From Planctomycetota bacterium (lineage in GTDB: Bacteria; Planctomycetota; Planctomycetia; Pirellulales; Pirellulaceae): a stretch of DNA of 8,444 nt. The notes under the pieces are model-generated. The model worked only from the letters and a program-made list of their open reading frames with translations. It did no database searches and was not told the origin of the DNA. The position numbers were made by a program, and so were the translations under genes. The stretch is taken from assembly GCA_023417165.1 (NCBI GenBank), contig JAEZGD010000029.1, forward strand, positions 1 to 8,444, given 5' to 3'. The stretch's first letter is position 1; every line of letters starts with the position of its first letter. This document shows positions 1-6,772 of the stretch, in pieces.

Positions 1-1
1 G

Positions 2-34
2 CTCTTGGCAGAGCTGCTGCGAGGTGAGGCATGA
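2..34 (+). CDS. C-terminal end of an upstream gene, possibly SbcD/YhaO-like nuclease (partial)
   Basis: Only ten codons and the stop are inside the window; they read LLAELLRGEA and end at TGA 32-34. That stop overlaps the ATG at 31-33 of the next gene in an ATGA arrangement, which usually means translational coupling. The same arrangement recurs at the other end of the next gene. In bacteria the YhaN/SbcC-like ATPase is normally preceded by its partner, a metallophosphoesterase nuclease of the SbcD/YhaO type, so that is the likely identity. This identity comes from context only; the ten residues themselves carry no diagnostic motif. Confidence 0.5.
   Translation, partial: LLAELLRGEA
21..24 (+). 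promoter_or_regulatory. Ribosome binding site for the ATPase gene
   Basis: GAGG lies six bases before the ATG at 31, inside the last codons of the upstream gene. It supports 31 as the start, and placement inside the preceding reading frame fits a coupled operon. Confidence 0.55.
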
Positions 35-456
35 AGTTATTAGAAGTGCGCGCCCAGAACTTTGGCGTCTTTTCGCAGCGCCGCTTTGCCTTCGGCGACA
101 GTGGCTTTGCGCTGGTGCATGGCCCGAACGAAGCCGGCAAGTCGACACTGCTGCAACTGCTGCGTGAACTACTGTTCGGTTTTCCGCACAGTTCGCCGTT
201 CGCCTTTGCCGGGGCCGGGCAAATGAGCGCCGAAGCCGAAGCGCTGCTACAAGATGGCCGGCGACTGAACTTCAAGCGTCGTAAGGGACGCAGCCAGACC
301 GTCGAAGGAACCGTGAATGGCAGCACCACCGCGCTCGACCACGATCGACTAATGCAACTTTTGGGGCAGCCCAGCGCGTCCTTTTACCAAAATGTGTTTG
401 CGTTCTCGCTGACAGAACTCGCCGGAGGTGCAGACAGTTTCAAGAACGCCGGGTAA
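31..456 (+). CDS. N-terminal Walker A fragment of the YhaN-like ATPase
   Basis: This is a 141-residue product if translation stops at the TAA. It opens with the N-terminal half of an SMC/Rad50-type ATP-binding head: a short beta-rich start (MKLLEVRAQNFGVF), then the Walker A P-loop GPNEAGKST at residues 31-39, then the FAFSLTEL segment near 122-129 typical of YhaN-like proteins. It lacks the ABC signature, Walker B and H-loop, all of which are in the downstream frame, so alone it cannot form a working ATPase site. The start is well supported by GAGG six bases upstream and by the ATGA overlap with the preceding gene. It is best read as the front part of one broken gene. Confidence 0.8.
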   Translation: MKLLEVRAQNFGVFSQRRFAFGDSGFALVHGPNEAGKSTLLQLLRELLFGFPHSSPFAFAGAGQMSAEAEALLQDGRRLNFKRRKGRSQTVEGTVNGSTTALDHDRLMQLLGQPSASFYQNVFAFSLTELAGGADSFKNAG

Positions 457-522
457 ACGCTGACCGATGCCCTATTCGGTGGCGTACATGGCCTGGCGAA
501 TCTGCCGAAGATCAAACGATCG

Positions 523-3500
523 TTGCATGAAGAGCATGAATCACTCTTCAAACCCGCCGCCAAAAAACTACCGATCAATGACCTGACGCGCGTCATTAAA
601 GACCATAAGAAGCGGCTGAAAGAGGTCGTCGTCAAACCGCAGAGGTATCAAGAGATCGAAGACGACCTCAAACGGGTTCAGACCGAAATCGTCGCCCAGC
701 AAGCGACTCAGCGAAATCTAGCGGCGAGTCTCGCCCATCTCGAACGACTCAACAAAGCCTGGGCGCATTGGCGTGCACGACAGGATTCCGAGCGAGAGAT
801 GGCGACGCTCAATGTTCCTGAAGCGTTGCGGCCCGGCGATGCCGAGCGCTTCGAGACTTTGCAAACGTCATTGGAGGAACTGCAAGCACAACTGGAAGAG
901 CTGCAATCGACGCATCAGTCTGCCGTGGACGAACGACATACGCTCGCCTGCGCGCCGCAGTTCCTGGAGCGCGCGGCCGAGATCAAAGCCTTGGAGCAGG
1001 AAATCGGCAAGATCGAAGGCTTCTTACGCGATCTGCCAGAACGCCAGCATGAACTGGCTGCCGCGGCGGCTCGCGTGGCCACAGGTCTGCACAATCTGCA
1101 TCCAGAGTGGACCAACGAGCGACTCGCGAAGCTCAAACTGAGCCTCGATCATCGCGTTCAGGTCCGCGGACTAGCAGATCGCTGGCAACGCCTTACTAAC
1201 GCAGCCGAGACGCGCCAAATCGAAATCGAGTCGCTTCAAGAGGCGGCCGCGCGACAGGAGAAACGTTTGGCGACGCTGGCCGATGATCCTACCGTCGCGG
1301 CGATTACTGCCGCGCTCGCTGCGCAGGCAGACTATGCTGCTGCTCGCACCGAGGTACGCAATAGCAGCAAGCGCGAAGCCCAACTCGAACATGACCTGAC
1401 GCTGCTGAGGCAACGTTTGCAGTTGACGGTCGATGCGGACGAGCTCGATCTGGAAGCACTGGAGCCGCCCATCGAGGCGATTCTCATCGAGCATCGCGAA
1501 GCGCTCGCCGCTTGCGAGAAAGAACTTGCAGCCGCGCAAGAGCGACTGCAAACGGCAGAGGCCGCAACGCGCAAGACCGACGAAGATCTAGCGAGCTTGG
1601 AAGCGACCGGCGCGCTCCCAGATCAAGGCCGCTTGCTCGCCGCGCGCCAGCGCCGCGATGAAGGTTGGCGTTTGGTGCGCCGGCACTATATCGAGGGGCA
1701 GGATTGCGAAAAGGCGATTGCTGCCTGGCTACAACATCCGCTTGGTTCGCTGCCGGAAGAGTTTCTGCGCGCGGTCCACGAGGCTGATGTTTTGGCCGAC
1801 GAGCGTCAACTGCTGGTTGATAAAGTGGCCAAGAAGGAACACTTACTCTCGCAACGTCAAACGCAGGTAACGCGACAGCAACAAGCCGAGCAGGCGGCAC
1901 AGCAGGCCGCCCAGCGCAGCACCGCAGCCTTGGATCGGTGGCATGCCGTGTGGCGATCGCTTGGGATCACGCCGCAGTCGCCCGCCGTCATGCAAGACTG
2001 GCTGCGCATGTTTAACGAGTGGCGTAAACAAGCCCAAGCCCTGGGCGCGGCGCAACTTTCACGCCACGAGGCGCAACAATTCTGCGATGAATTTGAAGCC
2101 GCTTTGCGGACAGCGCTCGCGGACGAAACGCAAAGCATTGATCGCTTGCTCGATGCTGCGCGTAAGCGAGTCGACTCCGCCAAGCAGCTTGAGGGACAGC
2201 GACAAGAGTTGGAACGCACGCATGCCGAGAATTGCCAACGCTTGCAAGAGCTAGAACGTGAGCAGGCAAATCATGCTGCCGAGGAGCAAAGCTGGCGCAG
2301 CGCATGGCAGCAGTTGCTCGTGCAATTGGCGCTACCGCCTGACTGGCAAGTTTCTTCGATCATGCAATTGATTGCGGGAATCGAGCAAGCGGTGGCCGAC
2401 GAGCGGATCGTCACCGGCTTACGCACCCGCATTGCCGACATGACAGCCGGGCGTGATCAGTTTGACGAGGCTTCGCATCAACTGGCAGAAGAGCTCGCTC
2501 CCGAGATCGCCGCTTTGCCGATGCTCGACCGGGTGCGCGAATTAGGTCGGCGCTGGCAGCAAGCACAAGATGCGCACACCCGCGCTCAAGCCCTCGATCG
2601 CGACATCGCGCGTCAGGAAAAAGAGCAAGCGACGCTGCAAGATAAAATCGCGAAGGCGATCAAGCAGCGTCAAGACTTATGGAACGCTGTCCAAGCGCAT
2701 GACGCAGCGCACTATCGTCAATTGGCGACCGACGCCAAGCGTCGCGATCAATTGCTCGAAGAGCTGCGGTTGGCCGAGCGCGCACTCAGCGTCGCCCGCG
2801 AACACGAAGAGGAAGAGGCGTTTCATGAAGCGCTTGCCACGCTCGATCACGACGACCTGCGTTCCCAACGCGACAAACTGCAGGCCGACCATCAGCAACT
2901 ACAAACGCAAATCGACACATTGCATGCCACGTCCGGCCGATTGAAACTGGAGCTCGAGCAATTGCATCAAGAAGGCGAAGCCCTGAAAGTGCAACAAGAG
3001 CTCGAGAGTTCTCGCGGGCGGATGGTCGAGCATATTGATCGCTGGGCGGCGTTAATCCTCGCCGAACGCTTACTCGAACAAGCGATCGAGCGATTCCAAC
3101 GTGAAAACCAAGACGACGTGCTCGCCGAAGCGCGACGCCTGATTCAGCAACTCACTCACGGCGAACACGTTGATATCCGCCATGGTATCGGTGACGAGTT
3201 CTGGCTGGTCGATCGCCAAGGCAACGAGCGCGAGCCCAAGCAACTCAGCCGTGGCACGCAAGAGCAGCTCTATCTGGCGTTTCGCTTGGCGTATGTGCGA
3301 CACCATTGCCGCGCTCACGAACCACTGCCCTTTGTGATGGACGACGTGCTGGTCAACTTCGACGAAGAACGCGCCACCGACACCATCACAGCCCTGCTGG
3401 AACTTTCGCGCGAAGTTCAAATCATTTTCCTGACGTGTCACGCCAAGACGGTCGAGATGGTCAAAGAACACGCGGCTGGTTGCACGCTTATCGATTTGGA

Positions 3501-3525
3501 AGTCAGCGAGGCTGCGCAGGTATGA
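523..3525 (+). CDS. Coiled-coil and C-terminal head fragment of the YhaN-like ATPase
   Basis: This is a 1000-residue frame if started at the TTG at 523, although that codon has no Shine-Dalgarno sequence and the true frame runs back to 31. Residues of about 20-850 are rich in E, Q, A, L, R and K and form long heptad-like coiled coils. They contain a few isolated cysteines but no CxxC zinc hook. The C-terminal ATPase lobe carries the ABC signature LSRGTQ at about 908-913, Walker B FVMDDVL with the two acids at about 940-941, and the H-loop LTCHAK with His about 973. These match SMC/Rad50/YhaN heads, which hydrolyse ATP only when paired with the Walker A lobe, here stranded before the stop at 454. 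Its own stop TGA (3523-3525) overlaps the next start. The long intact frame suggests that the stop is recent, that a split protein still works, or that the stop is an error. Confidence 0.85.
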   Translation: MHEEHESLFKPAAKKLPINDLTRVIKDHKKRLKEVVVKPQRYQEIEDDLKRVQTEIVAQQATQRNLAASLAHLERLNKAWAHWRARQDSEREMATLNVPEALRPGDAERFETLQTSLEELQAQLEELQSTHQSAVDERHTLACAPQFLERAAEIKALEQEIGKIEGFLRDLPERQHELAAAAARVATGLHNLHPEWTNERLAKLKLSLDHRVQVRGLADRWQRLTNAAETRQIEIESLQEAAARQEKRLATLADDPTVAAITAALAAQADYAAARTEVRNSSKREAQLEHDLTLLRQRLQLTVDADELDLEALEPPIEAILIEHREALAACEKELAAAQERLQTAEAATRKTDEDLASLEATGALPDQGRLLAARQRRDEGWRLVRRHYIEGQDCEKAIAAWLQHPLGSLPEEFLRAVHEADVLADERQLLVDKVAKKEHLLSQRQTQVTRQQQAEQAAQQAAQRSTAALDRWHAVWRSLGITPQSPAVMQDWLRMFNEWRKQAQALGAAQLSRHEAQQFCDEFEAALRTALADETQSIDRLLDAARKRVDSAKQLEGQRQELERTHAENCQRLQELEREQANHAAEEQSWRSAWQQLLVQLALPPDWQVSSIMQLIAGIEQAVADERIVTGLRTRIADMTAGRDQFDEASHQLAEELAPEIAALPMLDRVRELGRRWQQAQDAHTRAQALDRDIARQEKEQATLQDKIAKAIKQRQDLWNAVQAHDAAHYRQLATDAKRRDQLLEELRLAERALSVAREHEEEEAFHEALATLDHDDLRSQRDKLQADHQQLQTQIDTLHATSGRLKLELEQLHQEGEALKVQQELESSRGRMVEHIDRWAALILAERLLEQAIERFQRENQDDVLAEARRLIQQLTHGEHVDIRHGIGDEFWLVDRQGNEREPKQLSRGTQEQLYLAFRLAYVRHHCRAHEPLPFVMDDVLVNFDEERATDTITALLELSREVQIIFLTCHAKTVEMVKEHAAGCTLIDLEVSEAAQV

Positions 3526-3938
3526 GTGCCAGCGACCTGTGCTCTGTGTTTGTCTATGGCACCTTGCAGACCGGTGAAGAGCGCGCCGCTTGCTGGCCGC
3601 ATGCGCCGCTCGCGATTGAAGCGGCCGAAATCGCCGCCGAGATGTATGACCTGGGCGACTATCCCGCGATCATTCCTGGCCGCGATCGCGTGGCGGGTGA
3701 AATATGGCAGGTCGATCCTGCAGATATGCTGCGCACATTGGCCGTGCTCGATGAAATCGAAGGTTATGGCCAGGACGAAGCCGATTTATACCTGCGCGAC
3801 GTGGTAAATTGCCGCACGGCAACCGGCCAGATTCGTGCAGCCTATACCTATTGGCTGGCCGATTCCGCGTTCGCCCGGCGTCATGCGCGCGTGCGTCCCG
3901 ACCGCGATGGGCTCTGCCGCTGGCATCGTCATCGCTAA
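3522..3938 (+). CDS. Gamma-glutamylcyclotransferase-like (AIG2/GGCT fold) protein
   Basis: This is a 138-residue protein of the GGCT/AIG2/YtfP-like fold. Seen directly: VFVYGTL near the N-terminus (YGTL at 12-15), the glycine-rich anion-binding loop of the family; YPAIIPG (47-53); VAGEIWQV (58-64); LDEIEGY (76-82), whose glutamate (probably E80) corresponds to the family's general base; and a closing beta strand AAYTYWL (106-112). Characterised relatives release 5-oxoproline from gamma-glutamyl amides or peptides in the cytoplasm, but substrates vary widely and cannot be told here. The start at 3522 overlaps the ATPase stop (ATGA), with GAGG ten bases upstream. The frame is open further upstream, but that part lies inside the ATPase gene and has no family similarity. 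The length is usual for the family. The C-terminal tail is unusually basic (RPDRDGLCRWHRHR). Confidence 0.85.
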   Translation: MSASDLCSVFVYGTLQTGEERAACWPHAPLAIEAAEIAAEMYDLGDYPAIIPGRDRVAGEIWQVDPADMLRTLAVLDEIEGYGQDEADLYLRDVVNCRTATGQIRAAYTYWLADSAFARRHARVRPDRDGLCRWHRHR

Positions 3939-3955
3939 GCACGTCAGACATTTGC

Positions 3956-3985
3956 TTGACACTGGCCTCTGCAGCGACCTACATT
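3956..3985 (+). promoter_or_regulatory. Sigma70-type promoter for the acidic hypothetical gene
   Basis: A perfect -35 TTGACA (3956-3961) is followed after 18 bases by TACATT (3980-3985), which keeps the key T, A and final T of a -10 box. Transcription would begin at about 3992, giving a leader of roughly 58 bases before the ATG at 4050. The promoter therefore argues against the upstream TTG at 3984 as a start and makes this gene at least partly independent of the operon before it. Confidence 0.5.
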
Positions 3986-4038
3986 GGTCGCCATCTTGGC
4001 GTTCGCTATTGCAGGCCTACTTCTCTTCTGCAACGCTT

Positions 4039-4043
4039 GGGAG
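4039..4043 (+). promoter_or_regulatory. Ribosome binding site deciding the start at 4050
   Basis: GGGAG lies six bases before the ATG at 4050. No comparable site precedes the in-frame TTG at 3984, so it favours the shorter protein. Confidence 0.55.
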
Positions 4044-4049
4044 TTCTCG

Positions 4050-4898
4050 ATGGCTGGCTACATTTTATATTCGATCGATGCGAATAAGTTTCGGCGATTG
4101 GTGGAGCAGCCCACACCACATGAGATCAAAACCTTGCGGAAGATGTTGGCCGAACGGCTCGAAGACCTCGATGGCGAGTGCGAGGACGATGATCCCATTT
4201 TGCAGTGGAACAGCAGCCCCGGGGCGCTCGAAGCAATCGTCCAACAACGCTTAGTCAGCAACGACTGGTATGGAGACCTGTCGACCGCAGGCAAAGAACT
4301 TTGGGAAGGACTGATCTTCGATGTTTGCACCGATAACAATGTGCTCGATCTAGGATTTCAGGTCGAAAGCGACGGCATTTATTGGGATGTTATCAATGTC
4401 GCCTTCGCAAAATTAAAGATCCCGCAAGAGACAATCAACGACAAGGCTCTTTCTAAGTTCGGCCAGCGTCCCTTTCGTTATTGTCCGCCATCATCGAGTC
4501 CAACAGCGTCTGTCATCGATCCCGAGGCGCAGAAAGCCAGCCTCCAAGGGCTTGAGCAATTGTTGGAACAAGCCAAGCAAGATCCCACGACGCTTCTCGC
4601 CAAGCTGGCCGAACAAGAAGGCATTCTGCCAGAGCACAAGCAAAGCCTCGTCGACTTGCTCAGCGACTTTGATGAAGACGAAGATAACGACGACGAGGAA
4701 TGGCCTTGGCGACCGATGCACAGCATGCATCCAACGCCCGAGGTGCAGCAGATGTTGCAGGAACTGCGTTTGATCGAGCCGGTGCTCGTGCAGTCCACGA
4801 TTAAAGGCGTGCGTAGCCAATACGAGGAAGAATTGCTGCCTGCACTGGAGCGGATCGTCGCGTCGGGACGCATGCTGTTTGTGCAGGTCGATACCTAA
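4050..4898 (+). CDS. Acidic hypothetical protein of unknown function
   Basis: I do not recognise this 282-residue protein with confidence. It opens with MAGYILYSIDANKFRRLV, a beta-strand-then-helix start resembling small bacterial families of unknown function (for example DUF7691-like proteins; this is a guess from pattern only). Residues about 1-145 look like a compact alpha/beta domain with DWYGDL (72-77), LWEGLIFDV (84-92) and YWDVINVAF (111-119). A Pro/Ser-rich linker (146-154) follows. A helical stretch (about 158-205) leads to a strongly acidic run DFDEDEDNDDEEW (206-218), and a last helical segment ends RMLFVQV (274-280). There is no signal peptide or membrane segment from this start. 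Starting at the in-frame TTG 3984 would add a hydrophobic 22-residue extension, but the promoter and ribosome site argue against it. It is cytosolic by inference and converges with the WYL regulator 17 bp away. Confidence 0.8.
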   Translation: MAGYILYSIDANKFRRLVEQPTPHEIKTLRKMLAERLEDLDGECEDDDPILQWNSSPGALEAIVQQRLVSNDWYGDLSTAGKELWEGLIFDVCTDNNVLDLGFQVESDGIYWDVINVAFAKLKIPQETINDKALSKFGQRPFRYCPPSSSPTASVIDPEAQKASLQGLEQLLEQAKQDPTTLLAKLAEQEGILPEHKQSLVDLLSDFDEDEDNDDEEWPWRPMHSMHPTPEVQQMLQELRLIEPVLVQSTIKGVRSQYEEELLPALERIVASGRMLFVQVDT

Positions 4899-4915
4899 GC
4901 GGCGCGATTGTCGGC

Positions 4916-5929
4916 CTAGTCCTCGTACCGCGCTGCCATTTCGCGAATCATTTTGGCGACGTTGCGACGGCATGAGGCCGGCGCGAGGATTTCAGCTTCG
5001 GGTCCCAGCGCCAGCACGCGCGGAATGATTTCGAGTTCGTGCGCAGCCTTCACGGTTAACACGACTTCGCCTGTTTCGAGTCGTTCGATCTTTTGCGCCG
5101 GATGCCAAGGATCCTCGATGACCCATGGCGCCGCATGGGCGCTAATGCGAATGCGAAAGTCGGCCGGCTTGCTGGCGGCAAAGATGCCCATGCTTTGCCC
5201 AAGGTGCTTTTCGAGATCAAAGTCCTCTTCACGCGTGAACCATTGATCGATCGCATCGGCCTTCAAAAAGCGATCGAGCTTCCAATGCCGCATCCGCGGC
5301 TCGCCAGGCGGCACGTCGGGCGCGGCGGCAATGATATAGAGGCTGGACTGGTAAAACACCACCGCATAGGGTTCGATCCGGCGCACCTTGGGATCTTTGC
5401 CCGGCGATTGGTATTCGACTTCGACAATGCGATGCTCCAGGATCGCGCGATGCAGCGTGCTGAGAATTCCGTGCTGCGATTGGTACGACTTGGCAGGTGT
5501 GCCGCGCACGCATAGCACCTGGCGGAACTTTTCATAGTGCGACCAGACCGCTTCGGGCAGTTGGTCCCGGAGCTTGTTCCAGAACGATTCGATGCCCACC
5601 CAAAACGGCGTTCCCGCCAGCGGGTAGAGCATGTCTCGGCTAAGTGACAGCGAAATCAGTTCGGTCGCCGAAGCGGTGATTTTGTGCGTGCCCTTCACGC
5701 CGGGACCGAGCTTCCAGATCTTGCCACGGCCGGTATTATGCACGTCGACGTCGATTCCCGCCGCCTGCAGTGCTTCCAGGTCGCGGCGCACGCTCCGTTC
5801 GTGCAGCGAACCCAGGCCGAGTTCTTCGACCAGATCGTTGCGAATCTCTTCCAGCGTGCGGCCAAAGCGATAGCGCTCCAGGATCTGCAAAATCTTGTGC
5901 TGGCGGATCAATTGTTCGTTGCGGGCCAT
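4916..5929 (-). CDS. WYL-domain transcriptional regulator (HTH-WYL-WCX)
   Basis: This is a 337-residue DNA-binding regulator. Residues about 5-75 form a winged helix of the HTH_11/DeoR-like type: LEEIRNDL (26-33), the recognition-helix-like ERSVRRDLEALQAAGI (44-59), then a wing GRGKIWKL (67-74). A middle helical part (about 85-150) leads to the WYL domain (about 155-225), with VEVEYQ (169-174), IEPYAVVFYQSSLYII (185-200) and the basic WKLDRF (216-221). The last part (about 255-335) is the WCX-type extension. The name-giving W-Y-L is L-Y-I here (197-199), a tolerated variation. WYL domains in other bacteria sense nucleotide or nucleic-acid ligands and control repair, defence or metabolism genes; the ligand and targets here are unknown. 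Length fits the YafY-like family. The gene starts 138 bp from divergent queC, so the region between is its likely site of action or autoregulation. No strong ribosome site is visible. Confidence 0.9.
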   Translation of the reverse strand: MARNEQLIRQHKILQILERYRFGRTLEEIRNDLVEELGLGSLHERSVRRDLEALQAAGIDVDVHNTGRGKIWKLGPGVKGTHKITASATELISLSLSRDMLYPLAGTPFWVGIESFWNKLRDQLPEAVWSHYEKFRQVLCVRGTPAKSYQSQHGILSTLHRAILEHRIVEVEYQSPGKDPKVRRIEPYAVVFYQSSLYIIAAAPDVPPGEPRMRHWKLDRFLKADAIDQWFTREEDFDLEKHLGQSMGIFAASKPADFRIRISAHAAPWVIEDPWHPAQKIERLETGEVVLTVKAAHELEIIPRVLALGPEAEILAPASCRRNVAKMIREMAARYED

Positions 5930-6001
5930 GGCTTGCTCGTACCGCGTAAGGTTGGAACCGATGGGCCAAGTTTACTGCATAAAAACCGCAGCATGGAAGG
6001 C

Positions 6002-6022
6002 GTGGCGACTACTTGTCGCCAC
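6002..6022 (+). repeat. Perfect 8-bp inverted repeat in the queC leader/promoter region
   Basis: GTGGCGAC (6002-6009), five bases TACTT, then GTCGCCAC (6015-6022). Its right arm covers the end of the proposed -35 box and shares CCAC with the neighbouring palindrome. If transcribed from further upstream it would form a stable hairpin; as DNA it could be an operator. Confidence 0.6.
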
Positions 6023-6041
6023 CGCGGTGGTTACCTACGAT
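6013..6041 (+). promoter_or_regulatory. Candidate queC promoter
   Basis: TTGTCG (6013-6018), a 17-base spacer and TACGAT (6036-6041) match four of six consensus bases in each box, including the conserved TTG and the T, A and final T of the -10. Transcription would start at about 6048, leaving 20-30 bases before queC. Planctomycete promoter consensus is not well fixed, so the call is moderate. Confidence 0.4.
6019..6030. promoter_or_regulatory. Perfect 12-bp palindrome, candidate operator
   Basis: CCACCGCGGTGG is its own reverse complement and begins directly after the proposed -35 box of queC, filling most of the promoter spacer. A dimeric repressor bound there would block the polymerase. 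The neighbouring WYL regulator is one candidate binder, but nothing in the sequence proves it. Confidence 0.45.
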
Positions 6042-6067
6042 GCCAGCGGACATTCAGCTAGCGAAAG

Positions 6068-6769
6068 ATGGTTCCTATGCAAACGCAACGCCCCGCTGTG
6101 GTGCTACTAAGTGGCGGTCTCGACTCGACCACCACGCTGGCGATCGCTCGGCACGCCGGATTTGAACTGAACGCGATCAGCTTTCGCTATGGGCAGCGGC
6201 ACGAACACGAGATCGCCGCCGCGCAGAAAATCGCTCAGCAAGCAGGCGTGCGCAGGCATGTGGTGGTTGATATCGATCTGCGGCAATTCGGCGGTTCGGC
6301 GCTGACGAGCGCGATCGAAGTTCCCAAGCATCAATCGGTCGAAGAAATCGGCGGCGACATTCCGGTCACCTATGTGCCAGCGCGCAATACGGTGTTCCTG
6401 TCGTTTGCGCTCGCCTGGGCGGAGACGCTCGGTGCGACCGACCTGTTCATCGGCGTGAATGCCTTGGATTACAGCGGCTATCCTGACTGCCGGCCAGAGT
6501 TTATTGAAGCCTTCGAACGCTTAGCCAATCTGGCGACCAAGGTCGGAGTCGAGGGACAGTCGATCAAGATCCACGCGCCACTGATCCATTGGACGAAGGC
6601 AGAGATCATCCGACGCGGATTGGAACTGGGCGTCGATTATGGCCTGACTACCAGTTGTTACGACCCTTCGCCTGACGACATTGCCTGCGGTCACTGCGAC
6701 GCGTGCCTCTTGCGTCTGCGAGGATTCGCCGAAAACGACATGGTCGATCCAGCGCGCTATCAGGGCTAA
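6068..6769 (+). CDS. queC: 7-cyano-7-deazaguanine synthase QueC
   Basis: This 233-residue cytoplasmic enzyme converts 7-carboxy-7-deazaguanine, ammonia and ATP to preQ0 (7-cyano-7-deazaguanine), the step before QueF in queuosine biosynthesis for tRNA. The PP-loop ATP pyrophosphatase motif SGGLDST is at 15-21. The family segments SFRYGQRHEHE (38-48), YVPARNTVF (102-110) and NALDYSGYPDCRPEF (131-145) are present. Four zinc-binding cysteines, C197, C207, C210 and C213, lie in SCYDPSPDDIACGHCDAC. Length is typical and no key residue is missing. Two ATGs are possible, 6068 and 6077; the second gives MQTQRPAVVLLSGG, closer to the usual family start, with GAAAG ten bases upstream. No queD, queE or queF lies in the window, so the pathway genes are elsewhere. 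It stands alone and converges on yraN with 3 bp between stops. Confidence 0.96.
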   Translation: MVPMQTQRPAVVLLSGGLDSTTTLAIARHAGFELNAISFRYGQRHEHEIAAAQKIAQQAGVRRHVVVDIDLRQFGGSALTSAIEVPKHQSVEEIGGDIPVTYVPARNTVFLSFALAWAETLGATDLFIGVNALDYSGYPDCRPEFIEAFERLANLATKVGVEGQSIKIHAPLIHWTKAEIIRRGLELGVDYGLTTSCYDPSPDDIACGHCDACLLRLRGFAENDMVDPARYQG

Positions 6770-6772
6770 GCA

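Larger units (their letters stand above)
31..3525 (+). pseudogene. YhaN/SbcC-like DNA-repair ATPase interrupted by one in-frame TAA
   Basis: The frames 31-456 and 523-3525 are the same frame, separated only by a TAA at 454-456 and 66 sense bases. Reading through gives one continuous 1164-codon protein. The 22 codons between the stop and the TTG at 523 encode family-like sequence (TLTDALFGGVHGLANLPKIK) that leads into LFKPAAKKLPIN, the usual end of the N-terminal lobe in YhaN-type proteins. No other stop or frameshift is present, so the lesion is a single base change at most: TAA is one substitution from CAA, GAA, AAA or TCA, among others. The intact protein would be an SMC-like ATPase working with an SbcD/YhaO-type nuclease on DNA ends. 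No CxxC zinc hook is visible in the coiled coil, which fits YhaN rather than Rad50/SbcC. A recent pseudogene and a sequencing error are both possible. Confidence 0.75.

Noticed and set aside
454..456. Programmed recoding or a nonstandard code explaining the in-frame stop.
   Set aside because: The codon is TAA, not the TGA or TAG used for selenocysteine or pyrrolysine; no recoding structure is evident, and TAA ends the cyclotransferase-like, acidic-protein and queC genes normally.
3984..4049. A 22-residue hydrophobic N-terminal extension of the acidic protein from a TTG start, resembling a signal or membrane segment.
   Set aside because: The TTG overlaps the -10 box of a good promoter and would lie upstream of the predicted transcription start; the ATG at 4050 has GGGAG at six bases.
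5930..6067. A preQ1 riboswitch upstream of queC.
   Set aside because: The expected short stem with A-rich tail and conserved pairing is not seen; the visible structures are perfect DNA palindromes overlapping a promoter.
1..6769. A defence island built from the coiled-coil ATPase, WYL regulator and QueC (for example a DNA-deazaguanine or Cap9-type system).
   Set aside because: QueC has normal length and all four zinc cysteines like the queuosine enzyme; no dpd-type, CBASS, restriction or other defence gene is present, and the genes are in separate transcription units.
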